Of a DNA stretch of 64,000 nt, positions 17,257 through 26,977 are shown one piece after another. The DNA lies in assembly GCF_030812475.1 (NCBI RefSeq), contig NZ_JAUSSR010000003.1, forward strand, positions 434,001 to 498,000. The letters are read 5' to 3'. How positions within the stretch are numbered: position 1 is the stretch's first letter; every line of letters begins with the position of its first letter. The translations under genes were made by a program, and so were the position numbers. Below the pieces are notes generated by a model. The model searched no databases. It was not told the DNA's origin and saw only the letters and a program-made list of their open reading frames with translations. The stretch comes from Pseudomonas lini. Lineage in GTDB: Bacteria > Pseudomonadota > Gammaproteobacteria > Pseudomonadales > Pseudomonadaceae.

Positions 17257-17742
17257 ATGAGCGACAACCTGCTGAGCATCCCCTGCACCACCATCAAGGG
17301 CGAGCAAAAGACCCTGGCGGATTACGCCGGCAAAGCCGTACTGGTGGTCAACACCGCGAGCAAATGCGGCTTCACTCCGCAATACAAAGGGCTGGAAGAA
17401 CTGTGGCAGACCTACAAGGATCAAGGCCTGGTGGTGCTCGGCTTTCCCTGCAACCAGTTCGGCAAGCAAGAGCCGGGTAACGAAGGGTCGATTACCGAGT
17501 TCTGCGAGTTGAACTACGGCGTCAGCTTCCCGCTGTTCAAAAAGATCGAAGTCAATGGCACCGACGCCCATCCACTGTTCGTGCAATTGAAAAAGCGCGC
17601 ACCGGGCGTACTGGGTTCCCAAGGCATCAAGTGGAACTTCACCAAGTTCCTGATCGGCAAGGACGGGCAGCTGGTCAAGCGCTTTGCGCCGGCGACCAAG
17701 CCGCAGGACCTGAGCCGCGAGATCGAAGCCCTGCTCAAATGA
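17257..17742 (+). CDS. gpx: Glutathione peroxidase-family thiol peroxidase
   Basis: 161 residues, the short bacterial type. Peroxidatic Cys37 is in NTASKCGFTPQY. FPCNQFGKQEPG (with Q67) and KWNFTKF give the Gln, Trp and Asn of the active site. A Cys at 65 could serve as the resolving residue. It reduces hydroperoxides with thioredoxin or glutathione. It overlaps the OhrR-like regulator by four bases (ATGA), so peroxide sensing and removal are made together. Confidence 0.92.
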   Translation: MSDNLLSIPCTTIKGEQKTLADYAGKAVLVVNTASKCGFTPQYKGLEELWQTYKDQGLVVLGFPCNQFGKQEPGNEGSITEFCELNYGVSFPLFKKIEVNGTDAHPLFVQLKKRAPGVLGSQGIKWNFTKFLIGKDGQLVKRFAPATKPQDLSREIEALLK

Positions 17743-18200
17743 CTACCTTGTCCGTCGATTCCCTGAAGCTCGACAGTCAGCTCTGCTTCAAGTTGTATGC
17801 CGCGTCCCGGGCGGTCATCCGCGCTTATAAGCCGATGCTCGATCAGCTCGGCCTGACCTACCCGCAATACCTGGCGATGCTGGTGTTGTGGGAGTGGCAG
17901 GAAGCGACCCCGGAGCAGCCGACGGTCAAGGCGTTGGGCGAACGCCTGGCGCTGGATTCCGGCACGTTGACACCGCTGCTCAAGCGGCTTGAGCAGTTGC
18001 AACTGGTGCAGCGTCAGCGTTCGGCGCGGGATGAGCGTGAAGTGCACCTGAGCCTGTCACCCCATGGCAAGGCGTTGCGCGCCCGGGTGGGGCCGCTCAA
18101 GGCGCGTCTGTTGTGCGACAGTGGTGTCGATCTGGATCGCCTGAATGATCTGCGTGAAGGTCTCGATCATCTGTTGGGCCAGATCAAGGCACTGTCGTAG
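17739..18200 (+). CDS. ohrR: MarR-family peroxide sensor OhrR-like
   Basis: 153 residues with a winged-helix MarR domain: LGLTYPQYLAMLVLWE, LALDSGTLTPLLKRLEQLQLV and the wing QRSARDEREVHLSLS. The sensor Cys16 (LDSQLCFKLYAASR) and a second Cys126 (KARLLCDSG) match the two-Cys OhrR type, where organic hydroperoxide joins them in a disulfide and releases DNA. No ohr gene is next to it; the partner is the peroxidase before it. Its 3' end overlaps the convergent kinase gene by 17 bases. Confidence 0.86.
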   Translation: MTTLSVDSLKLDSQLCFKLYAASRAVIRAYKPMLDQLGLTYPQYLAMLVLWEWQEATPEQPTVKALGERLALDSGTLTPLLKRLEQLQLVQRQRSARDEREVHLSLSPHGKALRARVGPLKARLLCDSGVDLDRLNDLREGLDHLLGQIKALS

Positions 18201-20547
18201 CCGGCATCCACAAGTCCAGCAGGGCGGCCAGCTCTTCGCGGCGGAACGGTTTGGCCAGGTAGTCGCTCATGCCCGCTGCACGGCAGCGTTCGCGTTCTTC
18301 GGACATCGCATTGGCGGTCAGGGCGACAATGGGCAGCTGTGGCCAGCGCCCGCTGCGCCGGATTTGCCGGCTGGCTTCGTAACCGTCCATCACCGGCATG
18401 TTGCAGTCCATAAGCACCAGATCGAACTCACCGTGCTCGAGTTGATCCAGCGCTTCGCCACCGTGCGCGGCGACGATCACCTCGCAGCCAAGTTTGCCAA
18501 GCATGCCCTTGGCCACCAGTTGATTGACCGGATTGTCCTCCACCAGCAGCACCCGTCCGCGTCGCAAAGGTGAAAGATTATCGAGCCGGGCATCGCTGAT
18601 GATGCTGATGTCCGGCTGCAGCACCCGACGCAGTGTCTGATACAGCGCATTACGCGCCAGAGGCCGCGCCTGTTGCTGCAAGGGCGCCAGGGCGCTGGCT
18701 TCTTTGCTGGGCAGGAAACTGCCATAGGCGGTTACCAGCAAAATCGGAGCAGGGCAGGTAGGCCGCAGGCCGAACAGGCATTCGGGGCAGTCGGTGATGA
18801 CCACATCCGGGTCGAGTCCGATCAACGAGTCGTCCATCGATCGTTGCTGATACTCCAGGCCCCAACCCGGCAACAGGCTCTTGAGCAGTTCCGCCAGGCC
18901 GCTGCTGGCGGCGGTGATCGCGATGACCTTGCCCGTTAACTTTGCCGGCGTCAGGGCGCGGGTGTGGCAAGGCAGCGGCAGGTCGGCGCAGAACTGACTG
19001 CCGAAACCGGCTTCGGAGCTGATGGTGAGGCGTCCTTGCATGGCTTCGCAGAGGTTGTAGGTCAATGCCAGGCCCAGGCCGGTACCGCCAAATTGCCGGG
19101 TAATGCCGGCACCCGCCTGGGTGAAGGGCTGGAAGATCTTGACCTGGGCGTCCTGGGCAATACCGATGCCGGTGTCGCAGACCTCGATTCTGACGCCGTC
19201 CCCGAACGTGGACAGGCGCACATCGACCCGCCCGAAGCGGGTGAACTTGAGGGCGTTGGACAACAGGTTGCTGACAATCTGCCGGACCCGCGTAGGGTCA
19301 CCGAGCACCAGCGCCGGAAAGTGCGGATCGATCAGGCAGGTCAGTTCGACGCTCGGTGCCGCGTTCTGCGACAGCAGGTTGGCGGTGTCTTCGATCAGCG
19401 AGCCGAGATCGAATGGAATGTGTTCGAGCTCAAGCTGGCCCGCGTCGAATTTCGACAGGTCAAGTATATCGTTGAGCAATTCCACCAGCACTTTGCCCGA
19501 GTCGTGGGCAATGGACAGCTGTTGTTGTTGCTCGGCATTGAGCGGCCCGTCCAGTGAGAGCGCGATCATCCCCAGCAGTCCGTTGAGTGGGGTACGGATT
19601 TCGTGGCTCATGTTGGCCAGGAACGCCGAGCGCGCTTCGGCCATGTCCAGGGCAGTGCTGCGGGCGACTTCCAGTTCCTGGTTGGATTGACTGAGCCGGG
19701 TGTTGATGGCCTTGAGTTCCGCGGTCCGCGCCGACACGATGTTTTCCAGTTGTCCGAGGTAGTCGGTCAGACGGTTTTCGGCATTGCGTCGCTGGTGGAT
19801 TTCGGTGGCGATGTTTTCGAATTGCTGGTTGGCGACTTTGACCAGCACGCCGATCTCGTCGTTTTCGTGACCGGCGGGGCACTCCAGCGACGTCGGTTCG
19901 ACACTGCGCGGATCACGGCCGCTGAGTTCACGGATCACCCGTACCAGGGGTTTGGTCAGCATCACATAGAACAGTGCAAGCAGAATGCCGGTCAGCAGCA
20001 GGCTCCGGGCGAAGCCGTTGAGCAGGGTCACTTCGGCCCGCCGCAGGAACCGGCTGCCAAATGAATAGGTGTCGACGTCCAGGCGCAAGGTGCCGAGGGA
20101 TTCGGAGGGTAAATGATCCAGGTACAGTCGGTCTTCGAAGTGACGGTTGGCGCCAAACAGGAAGTCGCTGATCAGCCGATACCCGCTTTGCAGGCCAGGG
20201 CGTTTGACTTTGGCCAGCACCGTGCCGTTGTTGTCGGTCAATTGCGCGCCGATGATGGCGGGCGAGCGCAGCAGGCCCAGGGTCAGTTCCTGGGCGAGTT
20301 CGGCGTCGATGTTGTAGGCGATGCGCGAAGCGGGGTTATGACTGATTTCCAGCAATGACTGGATTTCGCGGTTGATGGACGCGTCTTCACTGGCATAATC
20401 GATGCCTATTTGCAGCAGACTGAGCAGCGTGCCCAGGATGAAACCGACCAGCACGGTCAGTCGGGCTTGCTTGTAGGACAGCCGGTTGGTGAACTTGATA
20501 TCCATGGGGTGTTGAACCACTTCCGTTTCCCTTCGCTGCTCAAGCAT
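18184..20547 (-). CDS. Hybrid sensor histidine kinase with C-terminal receiver
   Basis: 787 residues from ATG 20547; a second in-frame ATG at 20505 (MDIKFTNRLSYKQ) may be the true start. Order: TM1 (about 30-50), a periplasmic sensor region, TM2 (about 183-200), HAMP-like linker and coiled coil, H-box with H315 (NMSHEIRTPLN), ATPase with DTGIGI and GGTGLGLAL, a degenerate receiver-like stretch (about 540-660), then a receiver with D714 (LVLMDCNMPVMDGYE). There is no HPt domain, so it must pass phosphate to another protein. The ligand is unknown. Confidence 0.88.
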   Translation of the reverse strand: MLEQRRETEVVQHPMDIKFTNRLSYKQARLTVLVGFILGTLLSLLQIGIDYASEDASINREIQSLLEISHNPASRIAYNIDAELAQELTLGLLRSPAIIGAQLTDNNGTVLAKVKRPGLQSGYRLISDFLFGANRHFEDRLYLDHLPSESLGTLRLDVDTYSFGSRFLRRAEVTLLNGFARSLLLTGILLALFYVMLTKPLVRVIRELSGRDPRSVEPTSLECPAGHENDEIGVLVKVANQQFENIATEIHQRRNAENRLTDYLGQLENIVSARTAELKAINTRLSQSNQELEVARSTALDMAEARSAFLANMSHEIRTPLNGLLGMIALSLDGPLNAEQQQQLSIAHDSGKVLVELLNDILDLSKFDAGQLELEHIPFDLGSLIEDTANLLSQNAAPSVELTCLIDPHFPALVLGDPTRVRQIVSNLLSNALKFTRFGRVDVRLSTFGDGVRIEVCDTGIGIAQDAQVKIFQPFTQAGAGITRQFGGTGLGLALTYNLCEAMQGRLTISSEAGFGSQFCADLPLPCHTRALTPAKLTGKVIAITAASSGLAELLKSLLPGWGLEYQQRSMDDSLIGLDPDVVITDCPECLFGLRPTCPAPILLVTAYGSFLPSKEASALAPLQQQARPLARNALYQTLRRVLQPDISIISDARLDNLSPLRRGRVLLVEDNPVNQLVAKGMLGKLGCEVIVAAHGGEALDQLEHGEFDLVLMDCNMPVMDGYEASRQIRRSGRWPQLPIVALTANAMSEERERCRAAGMSDYLAKPFRREELAALLDLWMPATTVP

Positions 20548-20668
20548 AGTCGATCATGCATGGATCCCGATGGTCCCGCGCAACCCTTGTTCCTGGGTTA
20601 AACAGGACATCGTACTGTGTTGGGTCGCTGTAACGCACCATTACTTTGAACGTGTCCGAGGAGAAGAC

Positions 20669-21559
20669 GTGGATTCCCGATTGAATGCTTTTCTTGAACG
20701 CGCCGATGCCGTGCTGGCCCGTATCGAACCGCTGCTGCCCGCACCCCGGCAAACCATCGACTGGACACACTGCCTGGCCGCCCGCTGGCAACGCGAAGGG
20801 CGCAGCGGTTTTCTGTTGCCGCTGCAAGTCAGCCTCGACACGCGTTTGTCCGACCTGATCGGCGTCGACCGGCAAGTGGAACAATTGGGACGCAATACCC
20901 AACAATTCCTCGACGGCATGCCGGCCAACCACGCCTTGCTATGGGGCTCGCGTGGCACCGGCAAATCGTCCCTGGTGCGCGCCTTGCTGGCCGAACACGC
21001 CCAGGCAGGGCTGCGGCTGATCGAGATCGAACGCGATCACCTGGCAGACTTGCCACGCATTGTCGAACAGATCGCCAAACTGCCCCAGCGCTTCGTGCTG
21101 TTTTGCGATGATCTGTCGTTCGAGTCGGGCGAGGGTGATTATCGCGTGCTCAAAAGTGTACTCGACGGTTCTCTCGAGCAGGCGCCGGACAACGTGCTGC
21201 TCTACGCGACCTCCAATCGTCGGCACCTGGTACCGGAAAAAGAAAGCGATAACCAAAACTGGAAAAGGGTCGACGGTGAACTCCATCCCAGCGAGGCGGT
21301 GGAAGACAAGATCGCCTTGTCGGACCGTTTTGGCTTGTGGCTGTCGTTCTATCCGTTTACCCAGGAGCACTTCCTCAACGTCGTTGAACACTGGATCGGT
21401 CAACTGGCCGACAAGGCCGGCCTCGAGTGGCAGCGCAATGAAGAGCTGGACATTCTTGCCGTGCGCTGGGCTACGGGCCGGGGCAATCGCAACGGACGAT
21501 GCGCCTATCAATTTGCCCGTTATTGGGTCGGGCTCAAGCTGTTGGAGCACAAGGCATGA
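20669..21559 (+). CDS. DUF815-family ATP-binding protein
   Basis: 296 residues from GTG 20669, chosen because GAGGAG lies eight bases before it; the frame is open further up but without a ribosome site. Walker A is GSRGTGKSS (93-101), Walker B is RFVLFCDDLSFE, and ATSNRRHLVPE is a sensor-1-like block. The AAA+-like fold and length fit the DUF815 family, whose role is not known. It overlaps the reductase gene by four bases (ATGA), which suggests joint production. Confidence 0.85.
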   Translation: MDSRLNAFLERADAVLARIEPLLPAPRQTIDWTHCLAARWQREGRSGFLLPLQVSLDTRLSDLIGVDRQVEQLGRNTQQFLDGMPANHALLWGSRGTGKSSLVRALLAEHAQAGLRLIEIERDHLADLPRIVEQIAKLPQRFVLFCDDLSFESGEGDYRVLKSVLDGSLEQAPDNVLLYATSNRRHLVPEKESDNQNWKRVDGELHPSEAVEDKIALSDRFGLWLSFYPFTQEHFLNVVEHWIGQLADKAGLEWQRNEELDILAVRWATGRGNRNGRCAYQFARYWVGLKLLEHKA

Positions 21560-22038
21560 TCGATTTACACAAAAGCGGCCAGGGTCTCGAAGGCTACGGC
21601 ATGTTGTGGGCGCAGCTGGAATCATTGCTGGCGGATGAGCGGGATTTCATTGCCAACGCGGCGCAGTTTTCGGCGTTCCTGTACAACCAGCTCGATGATT
21701 TGAACTGGGCCGGATTTTACCTCAACCGCAATGAGGAGCTGGTGCTGGGCCCGTTTCAAGGCCAGATCGCCTGCGTACGCATTCCATTCGGTCGCGGTGT
21801 GTGCGGGACGGCGGCGGCGACCTTGAAAACCCAATTGGTCGAAGACGTGCACGCGTTCCCGGGGCATATCGCCTGTGACAGCGCGTCCAATAGCGAGCTG
21901 GTCGTGCCGCTGGTCAAAAACGGTCGGTTGATCGGCGTGCTGGACCTCGACAGCCCGAAGCTCTCCCGGTTTACCGCTGAAGATCAAGCCGGTATCGAAC
22001 AACTGGCGGCGATTTTCCTGCGCCTGACTGACTGCTGA
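21556..22038 (+). CDS. msrC: Free methionine-(R)-sulfoxide reductase
   Basis: 160 residues, one GAF domain. The three catalytic cysteines are C73, C83 and C107 (ACVRIPF, GVCGTAA, IACDSASNSELVVP); their spacing of 10 and 24 is the same as in E. coli fRMsr (84, 94, 118). It reduces free methionine-R-sulfoxide with thioredoxin in the cytoplasm. It is coupled to the DUF815 ATPase by an ATGA overlap and ends 10 bases before the end of the convergent kinase gene. Confidence 0.92.
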   Translation: MIDLHKSGQGLEGYGMLWAQLESLLADERDFIANAAQFSAFLYNQLDDLNWAGFYLNRNEELVLGPFQGQIACVRIPFGRGVCGTAAATLKTQLVEDVHAFPGHIACDSASNSELVVPLVKNGRLIGVLDLDSPKLSRFTAEDQAGIEQLAAIFLRLTDC

Positions 22039-22048
22039 TCATCAAGGG

Positions 22049-25000
22049 TTAAGCCTCTTTCATTGTGCTGTTGTCTTTTTGTGGCAGTTGCTGTTGCAGC
22101 GCCTGCTCCAGTTCGAGCATGGCGCTCTCCACGGCATTGCTGCACTCGGTGACTTTGGCGCGATGGAACGCTTCATGGCAGGCGCTCTCCAGCGCCTCGC
22201 AGTTGTGGATCAGGCGAGAGGCCTGGACGATTCGGGCCGCGCCCTTGATTTTGTGAGCGATATCGAGGAATGACTGCCGGTCCCCGGATGGGGTCAACGC
22301 CAGCAGCGCTTGTCGATCCAGCCGGTTGCTGTTGAACAGTTCGGTCAACAGTCGCTGTTCCAGAACCGGGTTGCCCCCCGTCAACTGGTGCAATCCTTTG
22401 AGGCTGAAGGCCGGCTCGCGGACGGTGGGCTCGATGCCTTCAACCCATTGGCTCAACGCCGTCAGCGTCAGGGGCTTGAACAGGCAGTCGTCCATGCCGG
22501 CCTGTTTGCAGCGCTGGATCTCTTCCGGCTGGGCGTTCGCGGTGAACCCCAGAACGGTACAGGGCGGGCCTGGCATGTGTTGCTCCTGTCGGCGAATGGC
22601 GCGTGCCAATTCGTAGCCATTCATGATTGGCATGTTGCAATCGACAATCACCAGGTCGAACGTCTGTGCTTGCCAGGCCTTGAATCCGGCCTCGCCATCC
22701 GCCGCGACACTGAACCGGTGCCCAAGAAATTCAAGCTGCTGGCACATGAGCAAGCGATTGGCCGGATGATCGTCGACCACCAGGACGTTCAGGGGGGACC
22801 TTGTGGCATGGATGGGCGCTTCAACGGCCTCAGGGCGCTGCTCCCATGGCAGCGTTGCCAGGCACAGCGACACCTGGACCCGAGTGCCGACACCCGGCTG
22901 ACTACTCAATTGCAGGCTGCCGCCCATCATCTCGCACAGACTGCGACTGATCACCAGGCCGAGCCCTGCGCCACCTCTGCTTGACCGCTCACAATGATCG
23001 GCCTGAGCGAAAGGTTCGAACAGCCGTTGCCGATCCTGTTCGCTGATGCCGATGCCAGTGTCCCGAACATCCAGCAACATCCGGATGCGCTCGGGTTCAT
23101 CGGTGGGTTGCAGGTCGACGCTGACCCTGACCTGACCAAGCTCTGTGAACTTGATGGCGTTGCTGACCAGGTTGGATAACACCTGTTTGAAGCGCAACGG
23201 GTCCAATACGACATCGACCCGCGGATTGGCAGGGTGAAACTCCAATAGCAATTCAAGATTTTTCTGACGCGCCAGTCCTTCGAAGATCCGTATCACCGAG
23301 GTCACGATCTCACACGGGTTGACGCGCTCCGGACTCAGGCTCAGGCGCCCGGACTCGATCCGCGCGATATCGAGAATGTCGCCGATCAATTCGAGCAAAT
23401 CTTTTGCCGAGTTGTACGCTACATCGATCGCCGGACGGTCCGGGTGCTGGTGATCGATACGCTTGAGCGTCAGTTCCAGCATGCCGATGACCGCATTCAT
23501 CGGTGTGCGGATTTCATGGCTCATGGTCGCCAGGAACGTGCTTTTGGCCCGGTTGGCTTCATCGGCCCGTTCTTTCGCACAGCGCAGCTCATCGAACAGT
23601 TGCCGCCGCTCGCTGATGTCGACCCAGCCGCCGATGATGCCCCGCACTTCGCCGCTTGAATCGCGGTAGGGGATAATCCAGTGGTAGATCGTCAGCCTGC
23701 GTCCACCTATGTGCAGGGGCCGGTCGAGAATCAGCGGTATGCCCTCGTCCACGACCCGCTGGTAGTCGGCTTGATATTCCCGGGCTTCGAACGCATTGCT
23801 CATGGTGCCCTGCATGACGCTCTTGCCGATGACCTCTTCACGTTTCGCGCAGAAGGCTTCCAGGTAGCTGTCATTACAGCTTTGCAGCAATCCTTGCCGA
23901 TCACGCACATAAATGGGATGCGGTGTGCCGTTGACCAGTGATCGCATGAATTCGAATTGATCGTTCAATGCACGCTCGGCCGCCTTGCGTTGCTTTATCT
24001 GGCGACGCATATAAGCGTTCCAGGCCACGGAAATCAGCAGCAGCACGCCTGCTCCGATGACGATCTGAAAAAACAGTCGGTGGTAATTGCGCCAGGGATT
24101 TTGCGAGGTCGCCGAATAACCACGCCAACGACTGTTGATGATGCCCAGTTCTTCCGGCGTGATGCTCAGCAGCGCCTTGTCGAGGATGGCGTTCAGCTCG
24201 CGGGCGTCCCGACGGGTCGCCAGGGAAAATGCCGCCTGCCGGGTTCCCAGGGTGCTGCTGATCCGCAGCGTGTGCTCGAAAATCCGCGATGACAGGAAGT
24301 AGTTGGCAACCACCAGCGAGCTCACCGCACCCTGTACCTTGCCTTCGGCCAGCAATTCCGCGGCGCTGAAGGTGTCCGCTGTTTCAATCAGCTTGATTTG
24401 CGGGAACTCGCGGCGCAAGTCATCCACCATGGGATTGCCTTGAGCGATGGCCAGGCGTTTGTTCTGAAATTGAGCAAGGTTAGTCGGGCTCCCGGCGGAT
24501 TTGCGGGTCAGCAGGATGAAGGAATTTTGCAGATAGGGACGGGTGAAGCTCAGGCTGGCTTCACGCTGCGCGCTGGGGAGCAGGGCGGCGATCAGGTCGG
24601 CTTGTCGGGTGGTGACCTGCTCGATCATCTCGCCATCGCTGCGGCTGCGCTGGATGTCGAAGCGCAAACCGGTACGCAGCCTGATCAGTTCGAGCAGGTC
24701 TGCGGTAATGCCTCGAAAGTTGCCGTCGTTGTCGAAAAATGTCAGCGGTGCAAACGCCTCGTTGACCACCACGCGCACGACCGGATGCTGCGCCAGCCAG
24801 CGTTCTTCGTTGTCGCTGAGCTGCAGTTTTTGATCGGTGAGCAGAATGTCGCTGCCGGCGCTCCAGCGCTTGGCAATGTTTTCTCTTTCGCTGGCGGGCA
24901 CGGCGATGAGCATCGCATTGATAATCCCGAGCAGTTCGGGATTGTTCCTGTTCACGGCAAAGCTGAAGCCCTGGGCTTCGTGTTTGCCGAAATTGGCCAT

Positions 25001-25708
25001 GCGGATGTTGTTCAGGTAGCCCTTGTTGATCATGTAGTGGGTTGAAATCGTATCGCCGAGGAAGACGTCAGCCTGGTCGAACGCCACTGCATTGATCGCA
25101 TTCTGATAGGACGGATAGGAGGTGATGATTGCCTTGGGGTAGACGGCCCTGACGTCCTCCAGCGGCAAATAGTGATACACCATGCTCAGCCGCAAACCGG
25201 CGAGGCCATCGCTCAGGGACCTGTTTTCGTCCTCCCGGGTCACCAGCACCGGTTGATCCACGGCGTAGGGTTCGGACAGAACGATGTCCAAGGCATTGTG
25301 AGCTTCAAACCCATTGGCAGTGCCGAGCAGGTCGACCTCGCCCTTTTCGAGTGCCTCGATCGCCGCCCCCCGGGACTCGAAGCGCTGGACCTTGATGGCC
25401 AGACCGGTGGATTCGCCCAGGATGCCGGCATAGTCGGCGGTGTAACCTTCATACTCGTGACCGCTGACGGTCAGATCGAAGGGCGGGTAATCCGGGGCCG
25501 AAGTGCCGAGAACCAGTTGACCCTTGTTCTTGATCCATTGTCGTTGGAATTGATCCAGTTGGACTTCCATGTGTGCGGCCGACGAACGACTGAGCAGGGT
25601 GAGACTTTGGCTGGAGGTCTGTGCAGCGGGCACCGAGGTGCTCAGGCTCAGACCAGCGACCATGAGTATCAGATAGTCCTTAAGGCAACCGGGCATCCTG
25701 CTTCTCAC
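22049..25708 (-). CDS. BvgS/EvgS-type unorthodox sensor kinase
   Basis: 1219 residues from GTG 25708, which overlaps the regulator stop; ATG 25696 is a second choice. Order: signal peptide, two SBP_bac_3 Venus-flytrap domains (about 48-280 and 290-520), TM (about 545-565), PAS (about 585-705), H-box H731 (TMSHEIRTPMN), ATPase (RGGAGLGLV), receiver D1023 (VIVDCNMPIMNGYE) and HPt H1152 (AHKIKGAARI). This is a complete His-Asp-His relay that ends on the response regulator encoded just upstream. The periplasmic ligand is unknown; relatives sense pH, nicotinate or similar small molecules. Confidence 0.9.
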   Translation of the reverse strand: MRSRMPGCLKDYLILMVAGLSLSTSVPAAQTSSQSLTLLSRSSAAHMEVQLDQFQRQWIKNKGQLVLGTSAPDYPPFDLTVSGHEYEGYTADYAGILGESTGLAIKVQRFESRGAAIEALEKGEVDLLGTANGFEAHNALDIVLSEPYAVDQPVLVTREDENRSLSDGLAGLRLSMVYHYLPLEDVRAVYPKAIITSYPSYQNAINAVAFDQADVFLGDTISTHYMINKGYLNNIRMANFGKHEAQGFSFAVNRNNPELLGIINAMLIAVPASERENIAKRWSAGSDILLTDQKLQLSDNEERWLAQHPVVRVVVNEAFAPLTFFDNDGNFRGITADLLELIRLRTGLRFDIQRSRSDGEMIEQVTTRQADLIAALLPSAQREASLSFTRPYLQNSFILLTRKSAGSPTNLAQFQNKRLAIAQGNPMVDDLRREFPQIKLIETADTFSAAELLAEGKVQGAVSSLVVANYFLSSRIFEHTLRISSTLGTRQAAFSLATRRDARELNAILDKALLSITPEELGIINSRWRGYSATSQNPWRNYHRLFFQIVIGAGVLLLISVAWNAYMRRQIKQRKAAERALNDQFEFMRSLVNGTPHPIYVRDRQGLLQSCNDSYLEAFCAKREEVIGKSVMQGTMSNAFEAREYQADYQRVVDEGIPLILDRPLHIGGRRLTIYHWIIPYRDSSGEVRGIIGGWVDISERRQLFDELRCAKERADEANRAKSTFLATMSHEIRTPMNAVIGMLELTLKRIDHQHPDRPAIDVAYNSAKDLLELIGDILDIARIESGRLSLSPERVNPCEIVTSVIRIFEGLARQKNLELLLEFHPANPRVDVVLDPLRFKQVLSNLVSNAIKFTELGQVRVSVDLQPTDEPERIRMLLDVRDTGIGISEQDRQRLFEPFAQADHCERSSRGGAGLGLVISRSLCEMMGGSLQLSSQPGVGTRVQVSLCLATLPWEQRPEAVEAPIHATRSPLNVLVVDDHPANRLLMCQQLEFLGHRFSVAADGEAGFKAWQAQTFDLVIVDCNMPIMNGYELARAIRRQEQHMPGPPCTVLGFTANAQPEEIQRCKQAGMDDCLFKPLTLTALSQWVEGIEPTVREPAFSLKGLHQLTGGNPVLEQRLLTELFNSNRLDRQALLALTPSGDRQSFLDIAHKIKGAARIVQASRLIHNCEALESACHEAFHRAKVTECSNAVESAMLELEQALQQQLPQKDNSTMKEA

Positions 25709-26331
25709 ACTAATGCGTTACGTTTTGCCATCTCGATGAGTTCAACCAGGGATTTGGCCTTGAGTTTTTGCATGAGTCGTTTTTTATATGTACTGACCGT
25801 CTTGTTGCTGAGAAACATGCCTTTGGCTATTTCCTTGTTGGTACGGCCTTGGGCAAAAAGTTGCAACACCATCAGTTCGCGATCGTTCACCGCCTTGAAC
25901 AATTCCAGGTCGGCATAATGCGCATCATCGCCACGAACAGGACTCAGGGCCTGACTCGGATAATAGTTGTAACCAGACAATACTGCCTTGATGGCACTGA
26001 CCAGTTCACTCAGTTCTTCCTGTTTGCACACATAGCCGCAGGCGCCGGACTGCATGCAGCGAATGCCGAAAAGTTTTGGGCATTGGGCCGTTAGTACCAA
26101 TGTTTTTATCGGCGTACACATTTGGTTGAAGCGAGCGAGAACTTCCAGTCCGTCCAGTTTGGGAATACTGATATCGAGAATGACCAGGTCAGGCATGCAT
26201 TCGCGAATCATCTGCATGGCATCGACCCCATTATCCGTTTCGCCGACGACGTTGTAACCTTCATGTTCGAGCAGCATTCGGACGGCAAGACGGATGACAG
26301 GGTGATCGTCGACGATAAAAACGGAGTTCAT
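25705..26331 (-). CDS. BvgA/EvgA-type response regulator
   Basis: 208 residues from ATG 26331. Receiver with DD at 8-9 and phospho-acceptor D53 (LVILDISIPKLDG), then a LuxR/NarL-type DNA-binding domain (VNDRELMVLQLFAQGRTNKEIAKGMFLSNKTVSTYKKRLMQKL). Its stop overlaps the start of the BvgS-type kinase (GTGA), so it is the partner that takes the phosphate from H1152. A Cys-rich stretch (MCTPIKTLVLTAQCPKLFGIRC) is unusual for a receiver. Target genes are unknown. Confidence 0.9.
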   Translation of the reverse strand: MNSVFIVDDHPVIRLAVRMLLEHEGYNVVGETDNGVDAMQMIRECMPDLVILDISIPKLDGLEVLARFNQMCTPIKTLVLTAQCPKLFGIRCMQSGACGYVCKQEELSELVSAIKAVLSGYNYYPSQALSPVRGDDAHYADLELFKAVNDRELMVLQLFAQGRTNKEIAKGMFLSNKTVSTYKKRLMQKLKAKSLVELIEMAKRNALV

Positions 26332-26584
26332 AATCAAATCCCATACGAGCGCGAATAAAGCGCGCACCTTAGCTCAGATAGTTGAGGTGACGCATGAACT
26401 GACGGACCTGCTGCAGCAATATAGGAAGATTCCTACAAGTGAAAGAGATTAGGACTACGTATCAACTGGATTTTTTGTGGAGAAGGTGGCAGTGGCAGTT
26501 GTTTAGAAGAAGGGTTTGAGCTTCTATTCCAGAAGTTGCAGATCGTACTCTGGTCGGGACGCTAGTGTCGTGATTTGAACTTTT

Positions 26585-26977
26585 TTATAGTCGATCCAGG
26601 GTCAACAAATTTAGAAATTCGGATTGTTTCAACGGCTTGACCAGACAACCCAGCAATGGAAGCCGGTGTTCGTTGGCCAGTTGTTTTAATCCATCCAGTT
26701 CAGCAGGTGCCAGGCTGCTTAGCAGTATGGCTTGCCTGATCAACCCCTGGTGACTGGCGCACGCGATCAACTCGAGGCCGGAAAGGTCGGGCAGACATTG
26801 ATCGCACAAAAGAATATCGAAGGGTTGCGCAGCCCTGAACATCTGTTGCATCGCGCCTTCGGCACTGTCGGCAGGGGTCAATTGAGTGAAGCCGTAGCTC
26901 TCGAGCAGGCACTGGGTCGCCCTGAGCTGAAACGGGTGGTCTTCTACCAGCAGGATGCGCAGATCGTCTTCGAACAT
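26585..26977 (-). CDS. Stand-alone receiver domain protein
   Basis: 130 residues from ATG 26977; a GTG at 26989 adds four residues. One receiver only: acidic pocket LLVEDHPF, phospho-acceptor Asp in ILLCDQCLPDLSGLE (residue 59 from ATG), and the Lys in LVKPLKQSE. It has no output domain and lies 254 bases before the regulator gene on the same strand. It may act as a phosphate sink or bridge for the neighbouring relay kinase, as single receivers often do. The role is inferred from place only. Confidence 0.8.
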   Translation of the reverse strand: MFEDDLRILLVEDHPFQLRATQCLLESYGFTQLTPADSAEGAMQQMFRAAQPFDILLCDQCLPDLSGLELIACASHQGLIRQAILLSSLAPAELDGLKQLANEHRLPLLGCLVKPLKQSEFLNLLTLDRL

